Part shown: positions 11,301-22,400 of the stretch, one piece after another
Layout of the letters: each line of letters opens with the position of its first letter
Position numbering within the stretch: the stretch's first letter is position 1
Assembly: GCA_030544215.1 (NCBI GenBank)
Contig: JARZZO010000014.1
Location: 19,068,234-19,132,233, forward strand
Reading direction: 5' to 3'
Origin: Zantedeschia hybrid cultivar
Taxonomy: Eukaryota; Streptophyta; Magnoliopsida; Alismatales; Araceae
DNA length: 64,000 nt
Translations under genes and position numbers: made by a program
The notes under the pieces: generated by a model
What the model saw: only the letters and a program-made list of their open reading frames with translations
Told to the model about the DNA's origin: nothing
Databases searched by the model: none

Positions 11301-12425
11301 ATGTCGTCGAATAACCCACTCTGTGGCATACTTGATGCCCTTTTGACTTACCTGATCTACTCGGATTGGTTCAGAAACCTGAAGAATGTCTTCAGATCTG
11401 AGCACATTGACTTTGTCCCTGGAGCTGATCCTCCTGCTGAATCGGCATTAGATGCCCCTGAAGCAGAGATGATAGCTGACGATAAAGGATCGAGGGACAA
11501 AGGCAAAAGAGTAGTGAAGGGTGACTGCTTCTACTATAAGCAGTATGATCATTGAAAGAGGAACTACAAGGAGTTCCTTAACGATAAAGCTTATGGAAGA
11601 GTGAGGCTGTCGGAAGCTTCAGATATCTATATGATAGATATCAACTTATCAGTTAGAGATTCCACATCTTGGGTATTAGATACCGGATGTGCTTCTCATA
11701 TCTGCTATGATGTGCAGATGCTGACAAGTAAGCGGAAGCTGAGACAAGGCGAGGTGGAATTGAGGCTAGGAAACGGCGCAAAAGTTGCGGCGATTGCTAT
11801 TGGGACAGCAAACCTCAGGCTTCCATCGGGAGACACCTTACTATTAGAAGATTGTTATTATGTTCCTAACATAATAAAGAACATCATATCAATATCTTGT
11901 TTAGACAAGATAAGATATAGGTTGACTATTGAGCATAGAAGTTGTTCGATTTATTATGGTAATAAATTAATAGCTTCAGCATCTTTAGTCAACGGTCTAT
12001 ATCTCTTAGATGTTTCTTATTACAATCTTCAAATTGATAATGCTCTTAAGAAGAACAAGAATTGTGTGAACCAAGCCTACATGTGGCATTGTAGACTTGG
12101 GCACATTGGTGAAAGCAGGTTGCAAAAGTTGCACAAGCATGGTTACTTAACGACATTCGATTATGAATCGTTTGCAACATGTGAATCCTGTCTTATGGGA
12201 AAGATGGCAAAATCTCCATTTACTGGACATGGAGAACGTGCCAAGGACATTTTGGAACTAATACATTCGGATGTATGTGGTCCCATGTCCACCCAAGCCA
12301 AAAGTGACTTTTCATACTTTATCACGTTCACCGATGACTTCTCAAGATTCAGCTATGTGTACTTAATGAAGTACAAGTCGGAAGCATTTGAGAAGTTCAA
12401 AGAGTTCAAGAATTAGGTAGAGAAG
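11301..12425 (+). pseudogene. Copia gag-pol, part 1 (gag remnant, protease, start of integrase)
   Basis: The gag starts at ATG 11301 (MSSNNPLCGILD). It keeps only about 50 N-terminal residues before jumping to the linker and zinc-knuckle region (KGDCFYYKQYDH, first knuckle cysteine only), so most of the gag domain is deleted. A TGA at 11553 stands where a Trp is expected. The next frame (from 11601) has the aspartic protease motif DTGCASHI, the pre-integrase WHCRLGHIG, and the start of the integrase core (HSDVCGPM, TDDFSRF). A TAG at 12414 replaces a Glu codon. The Tat element interrupts at 12426. Confidence 0.88.
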
Positions 12426-13751
12426 TGTAGACACGCTAATTTTGACGTCATTTTGAGTAAATTTCATATCATATAATAATGCCTCATAATAGTCTGATAA
12501 TTAATCATTGATTAATTTTTATTGATCTTTTAAGTGTCGGGTTTAACAGACATATTTAAGTTAATCAATCGAATTGATTTTAGCTCAAATTTCAGTTAAA
12601 ATATGAAGAATTATAAAAGGCGTCGACCTATGTGGACGCCATTTAGAGTTTATTCCTATTTTAGTGTTTAAATTTGAATTTTAATTAATTGGTTTATTGA
12701 CTAAAAGGCGTCTGTTAAGGTCGACGCGTTTTAAGTTTCCTAAGCTGTCTTAACTTCTCTTCCGGATGTTTATCCTTATCTTAATTAGGGTAAAAGACGT
12801 CTACACAAGGTGGACGCGTTTTAGCTAATAAAGATAAAGATAAGTTTTCCCGGATATTTATCTTTATCTTAATTAAATCTGAAAGGCGTCAGCCAAGGTG
12901 GACGCGTTTTAGATAATTACAGATAAAGATGAATTAATCAGTGTTTATCTGTCGGTTAAAGTAGATAAATCCTAGATTTTTCTATGTTAATCGCAAACGC
13001 AGAAAATGCCTATAAATACCTTGCATATCAAAGAGTTAAAAAAAAAAAAAGAAGGAAGAGAGAGAATTATTGAGCCACAGCGTTATAGCAATTTGGAGAT
13101 CGAAGCAACCACGCCGGAGCGCTGCCATTTCCAGAAGACGGCGTCCCTTTTCCAGATCTTCATCCTTCAAGGCTTCTCCAACTGGGCATAAGTTTTTCAT
13201 ATTAGAATTTCATTTTTCATTTATTAGTTTCATTCTCTCATACTCACTGCATGCAACACACACCACATCATTAATTTTTCAAAACCATCTGTTCTAAAGG
13301 GGTTTCAAAGTCATTTAAAACAAGTGAGTTGCTGTTTATACATGTTTATAATCATAGTTAGCTTTGATATTATTTCTATTTAGATTCTCATCACTATTTC
13401 TTCTTTATTTTTCTGTTTCTCTGTCTCTGCTGCTCTCAACAACAACAACAAGAAATCAAAAAGAGGGAAATCAAGCACGAAGCCAGGAGAACTTCTGGAC
13501 GATCCTCAACATTCAACAGCAAGAACAAAAGGATAAAGAGGCTCTCTTTCTTCAGCCGGCTGAAGGAGGGGAACCAAGGATTCATTCTTCCGCGTTTAAA
13601 CAGGTAGGCGATCAAAACTCTATTGAAGCTTTTTAGTTAAAAGTTTCTGGCGATCACAGCACCTTAGTTGCATTTTTTTTAATAGGTTAATTTACTCTAA
13701 ATAACATAGTTTTTCACATTAATCACACGAGCAAATTTTTCAGCACCTACA
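12426..13751 (+). repeat. Tat element 5' LTR
   Basis: A TG...CA LTR with terminal inverted TGTAG/CTACA. TATA box TATAAATA at 13011-13018. It carries four GGCGTC-N10/11-GACGC(G/C) sites (GGCGTC-type arms at 12619, 12707, 12796, 12885). The short ORFs inside it look like chance. Confidence 0.93.
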
Positions 13752-13758
13752 GCTCTTT

Positions 13759-13776
13759 TGGCGATCACGGTGGGAC
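13759..13776 (+). promoter_or_regulatory. Tat element primer-binding site
   Basis: TGGCGATCACGGTGGGAC begins 7 bases after the LTR, starting with the TGG expected opposite a tRNA CCA end. tRNA-Arg is the likeliest primer for this kind of sequence, but the match is from memory. Confidence 0.6.
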
Positions 13777-14891
13777 TTGGTCTCGCCGTCTTTTAATTTC
13801 TTTTGTTCTTGCTATTATCATACCGGGCACCCACGGTGCACCACTTGTGTCTTTCGACACGTCCTCGCCAATTGGTGAGTGTTTAGTTTGTTTAATTTCC
13901 CTCGTGCACCACGTGCACACCCCAGTGGCAAGATCTTGCCTCCCCTTTGATTAGTTTAAAAAGCTGTTTTTGGTGATAAAATGCTGTGTGTTTGAGTGAT
14001 TTCTTAGTTGTTTAGATAGTAAACCATCCTGTTTAAAATCTGAAACTAAAAATCTTTGCATGAGTCGATTATTTATTGCATTTTTCCCTGTTTAAGGAGG
14101 ATTCGACCCAGAAAACCCTTCTGGAAATCTATTTCTGCGAACTGAAAAGCGTCCAGGAAAAGCGACGCGTTTCAAAACCGCGTCAGGACACCTGGACGCC
14201 TTTTAGCCTCCAGATTCTCTCTGTCGTTTACATCTGTTTCTATGAAATAATTAACTTCTGTGTTGAATAGCGTCGACCATCATCGACGCGATTCAGACAG
14301 TTTTTAGTTATTTTCCAGGTTTTCTCTGCTGTTTGCATCTGTTCTCTGCGAAAGAATTAAGTTCTGTTCTGAATAGCGTCGACTATCATCGACGCGATTC
14401 AGACAGTTTCTTAATTATTTTTCAGTTTCCAGATTTCTGTGTTGAGTGCTAGCTACACATTACTCTATTAAGCATTAGAGGCCATCCAGGTCGCAGGGCA
14501 TACGCATTGAGGCTAAAACCCTCCTTTTCTTAGGAACACATTACTCGACGTTAGCAACTCTCTCTGATTGGGTTGGTCCCTTGATCAGACTAGAGAAGTT
14601 GACGTTGAGACCTCCATAAGTCCCCAAAATCAAGGTATTCCTCCTTGATCATCGGGCTGGTTGTACCAATTGAAGTCCCGGCTAGATTCCGAGAGCGTTG
14701 TGAGAGAAAAACCTTAGAGAATAACGGTGGAAATCAAACTGAAACTAGGATCCTTCCCTGAGCGAAATTGTGGTTTAATCCAATTCAAATAACTCAACAA
14801 GGAATCCTGAAATCACGTTAAGCATCCACTTGTTTGATTAACCTCTGCACAACTTGTTTGATTAATTTTTTTGAAAAGAGAATCTAATATC
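13777..14891 (+). other. Tat element leader
   Basis: About 1.1 kb of non-coding leader before gag. It holds four more GGCGTC-type dyad sites (arms at 14148, 14179, 14269, 14375). The last two are near-perfect duplicates in a repeated segment of about 105 bases (14220-14310 and 14325-14416). No ORF1 of the kind found upstream of gag in Ogre elements is seen. Confidence 0.6.
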
Positions 14892-17417
14892 ATGTTGCTG
14901 CGATCAAACAGAGATTTGAGTATGGCCCAAGACGCCATTATCAACTACGAGGGAGATGCTAATGCCCCTCGCAATTCTGATTTCAACTACGAGAACGGGA
15001 GAGATGCTGATGCCTCTCGTAATTCTGTCCCCATTCCAGTTCGACATGACGGGAATGTCCGAACTCCTCTTTTTAATCCGCACGATCAATATCATGATCT
15101 TCCTCCGCATGAATATGCGATTCCTAATCCTGACCTTGAGGGGGACATGAATCAGTATGATCCCCCATCCTCCGATCCTATGGATCTTGTTAATGCTCTG
15201 GGAGTTCTTGCCTCCCGACTGGACCCTCAGCAGTTCGAGGCGATCCAGTCTATCTTGAAGGGGAAGGCACCCATGCAGCCTGCTGAGCCGAATCCTGTGG
15301 CTCCCCCTGTTGTTCCTCAACAACCTCCTCCTCCTTATATCCATCAGGCCATGGAAGGCCTTCATCTTACTTCTCGGCCAACTGGGCCACAACTTTCTTC
15401 ATCCAGGCAACCGGCTAGACCGCAGACGCCCATTTATCAAAATGCCCTCGGGCATGGCGGAAGCTCTGCCGGACCTCATCCTTATTATCCTCCTTGTCCG
15501 ACGTACTCTAGGCAGCAGGCCTATCAAGTACTTCCTCCTCCTCCTCCTCCCCAGGCAGATCTGACCACGCAGACGTTGCTGGCCAAGATGGAGCGCATGG
15601 ATGAACAGTTCAACAATCTCCAGAAGATGATGGGGGTTAAAGCTGTGCCAGAAATTAACTTACCGAGCCTGCCAGTATTCCATCTGCCACCCTCTGAAAT
15701 GCCAGTGTATCGAAAGTATAACGGTACTGGTAACCCCTTCACGCACCTGAAGGAGTTCATGTACGAATCCTCCTTCTGGCAGAATGATAAGAGGTCATTG
15801 GCTTTCTTGTTCAGGAGATCCCTAGAGGGACCAGCCCTCGAGTGGTTCTTTTCTCTGGAACCCTCAGAAGTAGAGGATTACGGTATCGTTTCACGCAAAT
15901 TTATCCAACGATACCAGGACAGAGTTGCACCCTCCTTGTCTATCACGGATCTTATTGCAGAAAAGATGAAACCGGACGAGGAGTTTGTCAGTTTTGCTGA
16001 CAGGTGGCGGGGCCTGGCTGAAAAAGTGAAAGATCACTTGTCCGAATCCGAACAAGTGAAAATGTTGATTTCCAACGCCACGCCCCAGTTCAAGCTAGTC
16101 CTCTCCTTGAACAACTTGACGAACATGGCAGAGCTCTATGAAAGGGCACGGTACTGCCAGAATGCTTTCAAGGACGCTACGTTCTCTAGCGTCTTTGATC
16201 CTCATAGACCTAACAGGCCTCCACCTCGGAAGCCTGCAGTGCCAAATTCTCCTAGCTCAGGTCCAACTACTGAGGGCACGCTCTCTCACGAGCAGGTCAG
16301 TACTATGAACAATAACTCGCCCCAATTTGTGAGGAATCAGCAGTACCAGAGGGCGCCACAGCCAAGCCAGCAGGGGAACAGGCAACAGCAGAACCCCCAT
16401 TACCAACAGCAGTACCAGCGGCCCCAGCAGCCGAATCAGAACCAGCAACAGCAACAGTCGCAACGGCCACAGCAGTATCAGCAGCCACATCAGCAGCAAC
16501 AGCAACAGCCACAGTACCAGCCGCGTGCACCGCCGGCGTACCACAATGTCCCTCCTCCTGGTGACTACAACCAGCAAAGGAGACCTCCAGGCCCGAAAAG
16601 GGCAGAGTACCCGGCCCTCCCAGAATCCTTGGCGGATATTTTCAGCGCTTTAATGGCAACCAATGCCTTAGCTTTGCCAAGGGAGAAGGCCGTTTGGCCT
16701 CAAAATGCCGATACGTCCAGGTATTGCTACTTCCACAGACAACCTGGGCATACCATTGACACATGCTTCCAATTCAGAGATTATATCCATGATCTCAATG
16801 AGCAGGGCGGCATAGACTGGGAGGAAATGAAGAAATACATAACAGCCCTGAAGGCGAGGAGACCGCAGCAGCAGCAGCAGCAAGCAAGACCACCGGCACA
16901 GGCAGTAGCACCACCCAACATGGGAATAGTGCAGAATCCACTCCCAGAGCATCAGAACCAAAACCAGGTTGCTCCCATTCTGACGAACAGCCAGTCTGAG
17001 GCTGGTCGTGGGCAGCAGTGGAGAGTAGAGGACTCTTCCTCTCTTTGTTCAACGGGTCACGTTCAAAGTACCGCAGAGCGACCACCACGCCGCACCATCC
17101 ACATACCAAGGCCACAACCTGTTACCATCACCCCCATACCCACACCTACATACCACTCGCCCACACCCAATAACCCATTACCACTACCCGCCTTCTTTAG
17201 ACCCATTACGCCCCGCACCACTACACCACCATCATATAACCCCCCGCAAACCAACAACGCGCCCCTCCTACCATCTAGGCCGCTATTACGCATACCATTT
17301 CCTACTTCACCCGCTACCACTACCGCCTATCCAGATATGCCCTTACCATCTAGACCGCTATTACGCACCATTCCCCACTTCACCAACCACTTACCCATCC
17401 ACCATCCAACCCTCTAG
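14892..17417 (+). CDS. gag: Tat element Gag (frameshifted at its C-terminal end)
   Basis: The first ATG in frame is 14892; the open frame extends 7 codons further up. After an acidic N-terminus with a duplicated (N/D)YE-type segment and a proline-rich part comes a Retrotrans_gag domain (about residues 275-430: YRKYNGTGNPFTHLKEFM to LYERARYC). A Gln-rich tract of CAG/CAA codons (about 16330-16530) follows, then a variant zinc finger, CYFHRQPGHTIDTC, at about residue 610. The C-terminal proline-rich repeats (SRPLLR) lead towards the protease frame, but a one-base loss near 17366 shifts the frame and ends the ORF at 17417. Gag packages the element RNA into particles. Confidence 0.9.
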   Translation: MLLRSNRDLSMAQDAIINYEGDANAPRNSDFNYENGRDADASRNSVPIPVRHDGNVRTPLFNPHDQYHDLPPHEYAIPNPDLEGDMNQYDPPSSDPMDLVNALGVLASRLDPQQFEAIQSILKGKAPMQPAEPNPVAPPVVPQQPPPPYIHQAMEGLHLTSRPTGPQLSSSRQPARPQTPIYQNALGHGGSSAGPHPYYPPCPTYSRQQAYQVLPPPPPPQADLTTQTLLAKMERMDEQFNNLQKMMGVKAVPEINLPSLPVFHLPPSEMPVYRKYNGTGNPFTHLKEFMYESSFWQNDKRSLAFLFRRSLEGPALEWFFSLEPSEVEDYGIVSRKFIQRYQDRVAPSLSITDLIAEKMKPDEEFVSFADRWRGLAEKVKDHLSESEQVKMLISNATPQFKLVLSLNNLTNMAELYERARYCQNAFKDATFSSVFDPHRPNRPPPRKPAVPNSPSSGPTTEGTLSHEQVSTMNNNSPQFVRNQQYQRAPQPSQQGNRQQQNPHYQQQYQRPQQPNQNQQQQQSQRPQQYQQPHQQQQQQPQYQPRAPPAYHNVPPPGDYNQQRRPPGPKRAEYPALPESLADIFSALMATNALALPREKAVWPQNADTSRYCYFHRQPGHTIDTCFQFRDYIHDLNEQGGIDWEEMKKYITALKARRPQQQQQQARPPAQAVAPPNMGIVQNPLPEHQNQNQVAPILTNSQSEAGRGQQWRVEDSSSLCSTGHVQSTAERPPRRTIHIPRPQPVTITPIPTPTYHSPTPNNPLPLPAFFRPITPRTTTPPSYNPPQTNNAPLLPSRPLLRIPFPTSPATTTAYPDMPLPSRPLLRTIPHFTNHLPIHHPTL

Positions 17418-19491
17418 GCCTTTAATCCGCACCGCGCCATCACCACCTAGCCCTACGCCACCACCTACATACCAACCTTCTACGCCATCCGCACCATCCA
17501 ACTCTGCGGTACTTAAAGTGTCACCCGGATCCTCCACGGTTGAGGAACACGCGCTCCGGAGTGGAAGGATTTTCAACAAGGTCTTTCCTCAGTCCACAGT
17601 CAGAGACGGCCCATCACAGCCGACTGAGGAAGCCCATAATGAAGAGAGTGCACCAGGCACTCAATACGACCTGTTGAAACACCTGGATCGGACACCGGCA
17701 CGGATCACTATACTCGAACTGATTAAAAGATCCAAGAGTCACCAAGAAGCTTTGATGGAATATCTGCAGAAGGTGATGGTCAATGAAGACGTGCCGGTAG
17801 AGAAGATTGCAGCACTACTAGTTCCTCAGGGGGATCAGCCCTCTATAACATTTCATACATCGGAACTAGCACCGCCAGCAGCCAGAAGCATGGCTCTGAG
17901 TATCACGGTTAACATCTGTAAGAAGGCCGTGGATGCATGCCTGGTCGACACAGGGGCTTCGATTAATGTTCTACCTCCGAAGACCCTAGAGCTATGCGGT
18001 GTGCCCAAAGAGAAATGGCTGCCCAGCCCCATATCAGTAACAACATATGACAATTCTACCCGTTCCCCTCTGGGAATGGTTTATTTAAAGGTGGAGCTGG
18101 GCCCTGTAAGTCATGCAGAGGTCGAATTTCACATCTTGGAAATCGACCCTTCCATAAATGCCATTTTAGGTCGTCCTTATATTAAAACTCTCGAGGCGAT
18201 TCCTTCTACGAATCATCAATGCCTTAAGTTTCCTTACAAAGGACGAATAATTAAAGTAACGAGCATGCCGATCCTTGCTGCTGCTCATTCCTTGAACATT
18301 AAATCTGCTGTTTTACCTGGCCGACAACCTTTTCTGTCGGTATTACAGGTCTACCGTCCAATGGCTGATCCTCTAAAAGCCGCCACTATTTCTCCATATC
18401 CGTTAGATGCTATCAAGAGGGGGAAGTGCATGAGTACCCCAGGATGGAGGATCATGATGAAGAACGGCTACAAGCCTGGGAAAGGTCTGGGCACTCAGTT
18501 GCAAGGCAGGACCACCCCTGTCAGAAATCATCGAACGGCACCTGGAAGTGGTCTGGGCTATAGGCCAATAAAACTGAAGCAAGATCCGGTTCAGAAAGCA
18601 GAGATCAAAGAAGGTCCGAAGATCTGGCAGGCAATGTCTACACCACCTAAAGAAGGCCGAGATCCCTTAACATGGACCCTGTGTACGCACTTTGTGAAAG
18701 GGCCCATACTTAGCCACGACAATACGGTAGTCATTACTTCCTGTTTTGACTTCCATGATATATATGGGAGGGACTTGGCCAGACATTGCTCTGAACTACT
18801 TACGTACCAATCCTTGGAGGCTCTGCGGCCTATGAAAAGGAGGAAATTTGATGATCCTGAATGTGAATGGTACAGGTGGTTCGACCTCAGGGACTTGTAT
18901 ATTGCACTGAACAGACTATTTCTGGATCCTGCAGAACCTAAGTGGCCGCCACAAATTGATGAACTAATTGAAAGCCCTGGTGCTATATTTGACAAGCGGA
19001 TACTGCTGTCCGAAGAGACTGATGAAGGGGAACCAGATGACCCCTATGAAGCTGGTTATACAACAGATCTGCTCTGGAGAGGGACATATCCTTCACATGT
19101 CTTCATGCTCCATACCTTATTTTGTACACTGCTCTTGACCCCGACTTGGTCGTGGGTCATAATTGAAGATATTCCACGGGCTCCGCCCGTCATGATTACT
19201 CTGTCCCCTCGGGACATTATACCACAACCTCCTCTCGATCTAGAGAGGTTGTATGATCTGATCTGGGACATATTACTATATGATCCCCCTAATCCTCTGG
19301 CCTTGGTGCCTCTTCCTCCGTCTAATTCCCCTCCCATTTTTATTCATTCCTGCTTTATGTTTAATTCTTTCATTTTCCAAAAAAAAACGCCAATTTGGCA
19401 ACAAATTCTTCCCAAATCTTCATTGAGGAAACATCTTACTTGTCCGATTGCACCCCGCCGTGCGGGTCCTTCGGTCAAGCTTCTCTCCTAG
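17418..19491 (+). CDS. pro: Tat element aspartic protease with G-patch domain
   Basis: This frame is open from the proline-rich segment near 17370, so it was probably joined to gag originally. The catalytic VDTGASINVLP lies at about residues 142-152 counted from 17518, and ILGRPYI at about 216. A G-patch-like stretch follows at about 305-350 (GYKPGKGLGTQLQG ... GSGLGYRP). The rest (18600-19370) is acidic and Pro/Trp-rich with no known domain. It overlaps the pol frame by about 100 bases, with an A9 run at 19379-19387. Role: polyprotein processing; G-patch motifs usually bind RNA or helicases. Confidence 0.87.
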
Positions 19492-22400
19492 ATTTACTCT
19501 GTCCCTCCCCTCAGGAGGATTCTCTTGTATTTCCACTTGTATCCCAGGATTTTCATCCTGCTTCGTCTTCATTAGGTTATGATAGTGAAGTTAGGCAGTC
19601 TAGTCAAGTTAGTCAGTTTAGGAAGTCTAGGAAGCCTAAGGGTAGGCAAATTCCAGATAGATACCTCCAGGACTTAGCTGATAAGTGCTCTTCTTGCTCT
19701 TTGATCCCTCAGTTTTTAGAAAATCCAATTCAGATGCCAGAAGATTGTATGAACGATGAGTCAGTCAATGATGGGTACGGGGTATATGAATTAATGCATG
19801 AAAAGGACCCCATTATTGAAGAAGAAGATGACGAGGACGCGGCTGAAGCATATGCCAGTGGAGTAAAGAGATTTGATGAACCCTCAGCTGCCGTAGAAGA
19901 GCCCACCAAAGAAATTAATTTAGAGACTGAAGACGAACCTAAGGTTGTCCTCGTCAGTAAAAGTCTTTCTACAGAGGATGAGAACGCAATGGTACAAGTA
20001 CTAAAGGATTATAAGGACACTTTCGCCTGGAGTTATGAAGATATGCCGGGGTTAGATTCGTCTTTAGTTGAACACAGATTGACATTAAAGGACGGAGTTA
20101 GCCCTGTCAAGCAGAAATTAAGGCGATTCCACCCACAAATGGCTCTAAAGATGAAGGAAGAGGTCGATAAGTTGCATAAAGCCAAATTTATTAGAGTTGT
20201 CCTTTATCCGCAATGGGTGGCTAATATAGTCCCGGTTATGAAGAAGGACGGGAAGGTCAGGATTTGCATTGACTTCCGTGATTTGAACCGGGCGTGTCCT
20301 AAAGATGATTTTCCATTGCCTCATATTGATGTACTCATCGATAACACTGCTGGCTATGAAACGTTATCATTTATGGATGGATTTTCTGGATATAATCAGA
20401 TTAAGCTGGCAGAAGAAGATCAAGAAAAGACGTCATTCACTACACCTTGGGGAACATATTGTTATGTAGTCATGCCATTTGGATTAAAGAATGCTGGAGC
20501 CACTTATCAAAGGGCCATGATGGCAATATTTCATGACATGATGCACATAGACTTGGAAGTGTATGTGGATGACTTATTGGTTAAATCGAAAACAAAGGCT
20601 GAGCACGCCAAAGTTTTGGCAAGGGTATTAGAAAGATCGAGAGAATATCAGTTAAAGATGAACCCCAAGAAATGTGTATTCGGGGTATCTTCAGGGAAAT
20701 TGCTTGGATTTATCGTCAGCAAACGGGGAATTGAGATCGATCCTAACAAGGCGAAGGCTATTAGAGAAATGACACCTCCTAAAAACTTGAAAGAGTTGAG
20801 AGGATTAATCGGGAGGTTGCAATTTATTCGCCGCTTTGTCTCTCAGCACTCACAAAGGTGTAAGCCTTTTTACGAGCTTACCAAGCCGGGAGTCAAGTTC
20901 GATTGGGACGATAAGTGTCAGGAGGCGTTTGATGGATTAAAGAATTATTTAGCAAATCCTCCTGTTTTGAGACCACCATCTCCAGGCAAACCATTGATAC
21001 TTTACATTTCAGTCCTGGATGATGCAGTGGGGGCTGTTCTAGCACAAGAAGATGAAGAAGGAAAAGAGAGGGCAGCCTACTATCTCTCTAAACTTCTCAA
21101 CCCCGCTGAACAGAGATATACGGCGATGGAGAAAACATGTGCAGCATTGGTTTGGGTTGTGCAGAAATTGAAGCATTATTTTCTGGCCCATGAAGTCCAT
21201 CTCATCGCTAGGATGAATCCGATCAAATTTCTTCTGGAGAAATCTGTTCTTACTGATAGGTTGGCGCGATGGCAAAGCTTTCTATCTCAATTCGACATCA
21301 TCTACATTCAGCAGAAAGCGATCAAGGGCTATGCCATAGCAGAACATCTCGCTCATCATCCCCTTCCTCGATTTGATCCAGTGCGATCAGAGTTTCCAGA
21401 TGAGGAACTGATGTCCGTAAATCAAATCAGAGATGATATGTGGACTCTGCATTTTGACGGAGCTTTGAATTCTCATGGAAAAGGGATCGGTATCGTTCTG
21501 TTATCACCTGAAGGTGTCACCATTCCACAAGCCTTTCAGCTTGATTTTCCAGTTACAAACAATATAGCTGAATACGAGGCACTTCTTGCTGGTCTCGAGG
21601 CTGCTCATTTTCATGGTGCCACCAAACTCAGGATTGTGGGTGATAGCCAACTGATTCTTCGCCAAGTGCTGATCAAGTATCGAACTCTCGATCCCAAGCT
21701 CAAGCCTTATCAAGAGCTTACTTCTGCTTATTCAAAGCTTTTCACGAAATTGATCTTTGTCCATGTCCCTAGGAATCAGAACATCTTAGCTGACGCTCTA
21801 GCTTCACTTGCATCTTCTCTTGATTTTCCAATCAGCAAACAATCTGAATCAATTATAGTTCATAGGCGTCTTTCACCCGCCGTGAAAGATCCTTCATTCC
21901 TTAGAACTAAGGAGAAATTGCTGAAGAAAGTTAGAGATGGAGATATCATTGAGAAAAGGGAAATCATGTTAATGGAGCTGTTAGAAGAGATGGATGATGA
22001 ACAGAAGCCATGGTATTATGAAATTGCAAAATATTGTGAAGATCAATCATATCCTGAGGAAGCTACAACTGAGGAGAAAAGAGCTATCAGGAGAGTTGCT
22101 CAAAGATACACCCTAGTTGGGGGAGCATTATATAAGAGAGGTTTTGATGGAGTTCTTCTGAGATGTCTAGACGAAGATGAGCTTTGGAAGGTTATGGAAG
22201 GAGCTCATAGTGGAGTTTGTGGTGGTCATGTCAATGGACAGATGTTAGCAAAGAAGATCCTTAGACAAGGATTTTATTGGCCAACCATGGAAGAAGACTG
22301 TGTAGGATATGTTCGTAGGTGTGCTAAGTGTCAACTTCACGCCGACAAAATTCATTCTCCTGCATCTTCACTCCATCCTGTTTCTTCCCCATGGCCTTTC

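Noticed and set aside
14904..15392. Minus-strand ORF in the Tat gag
   Set aside because: Shadow of the real gag frame; no family resemblance.
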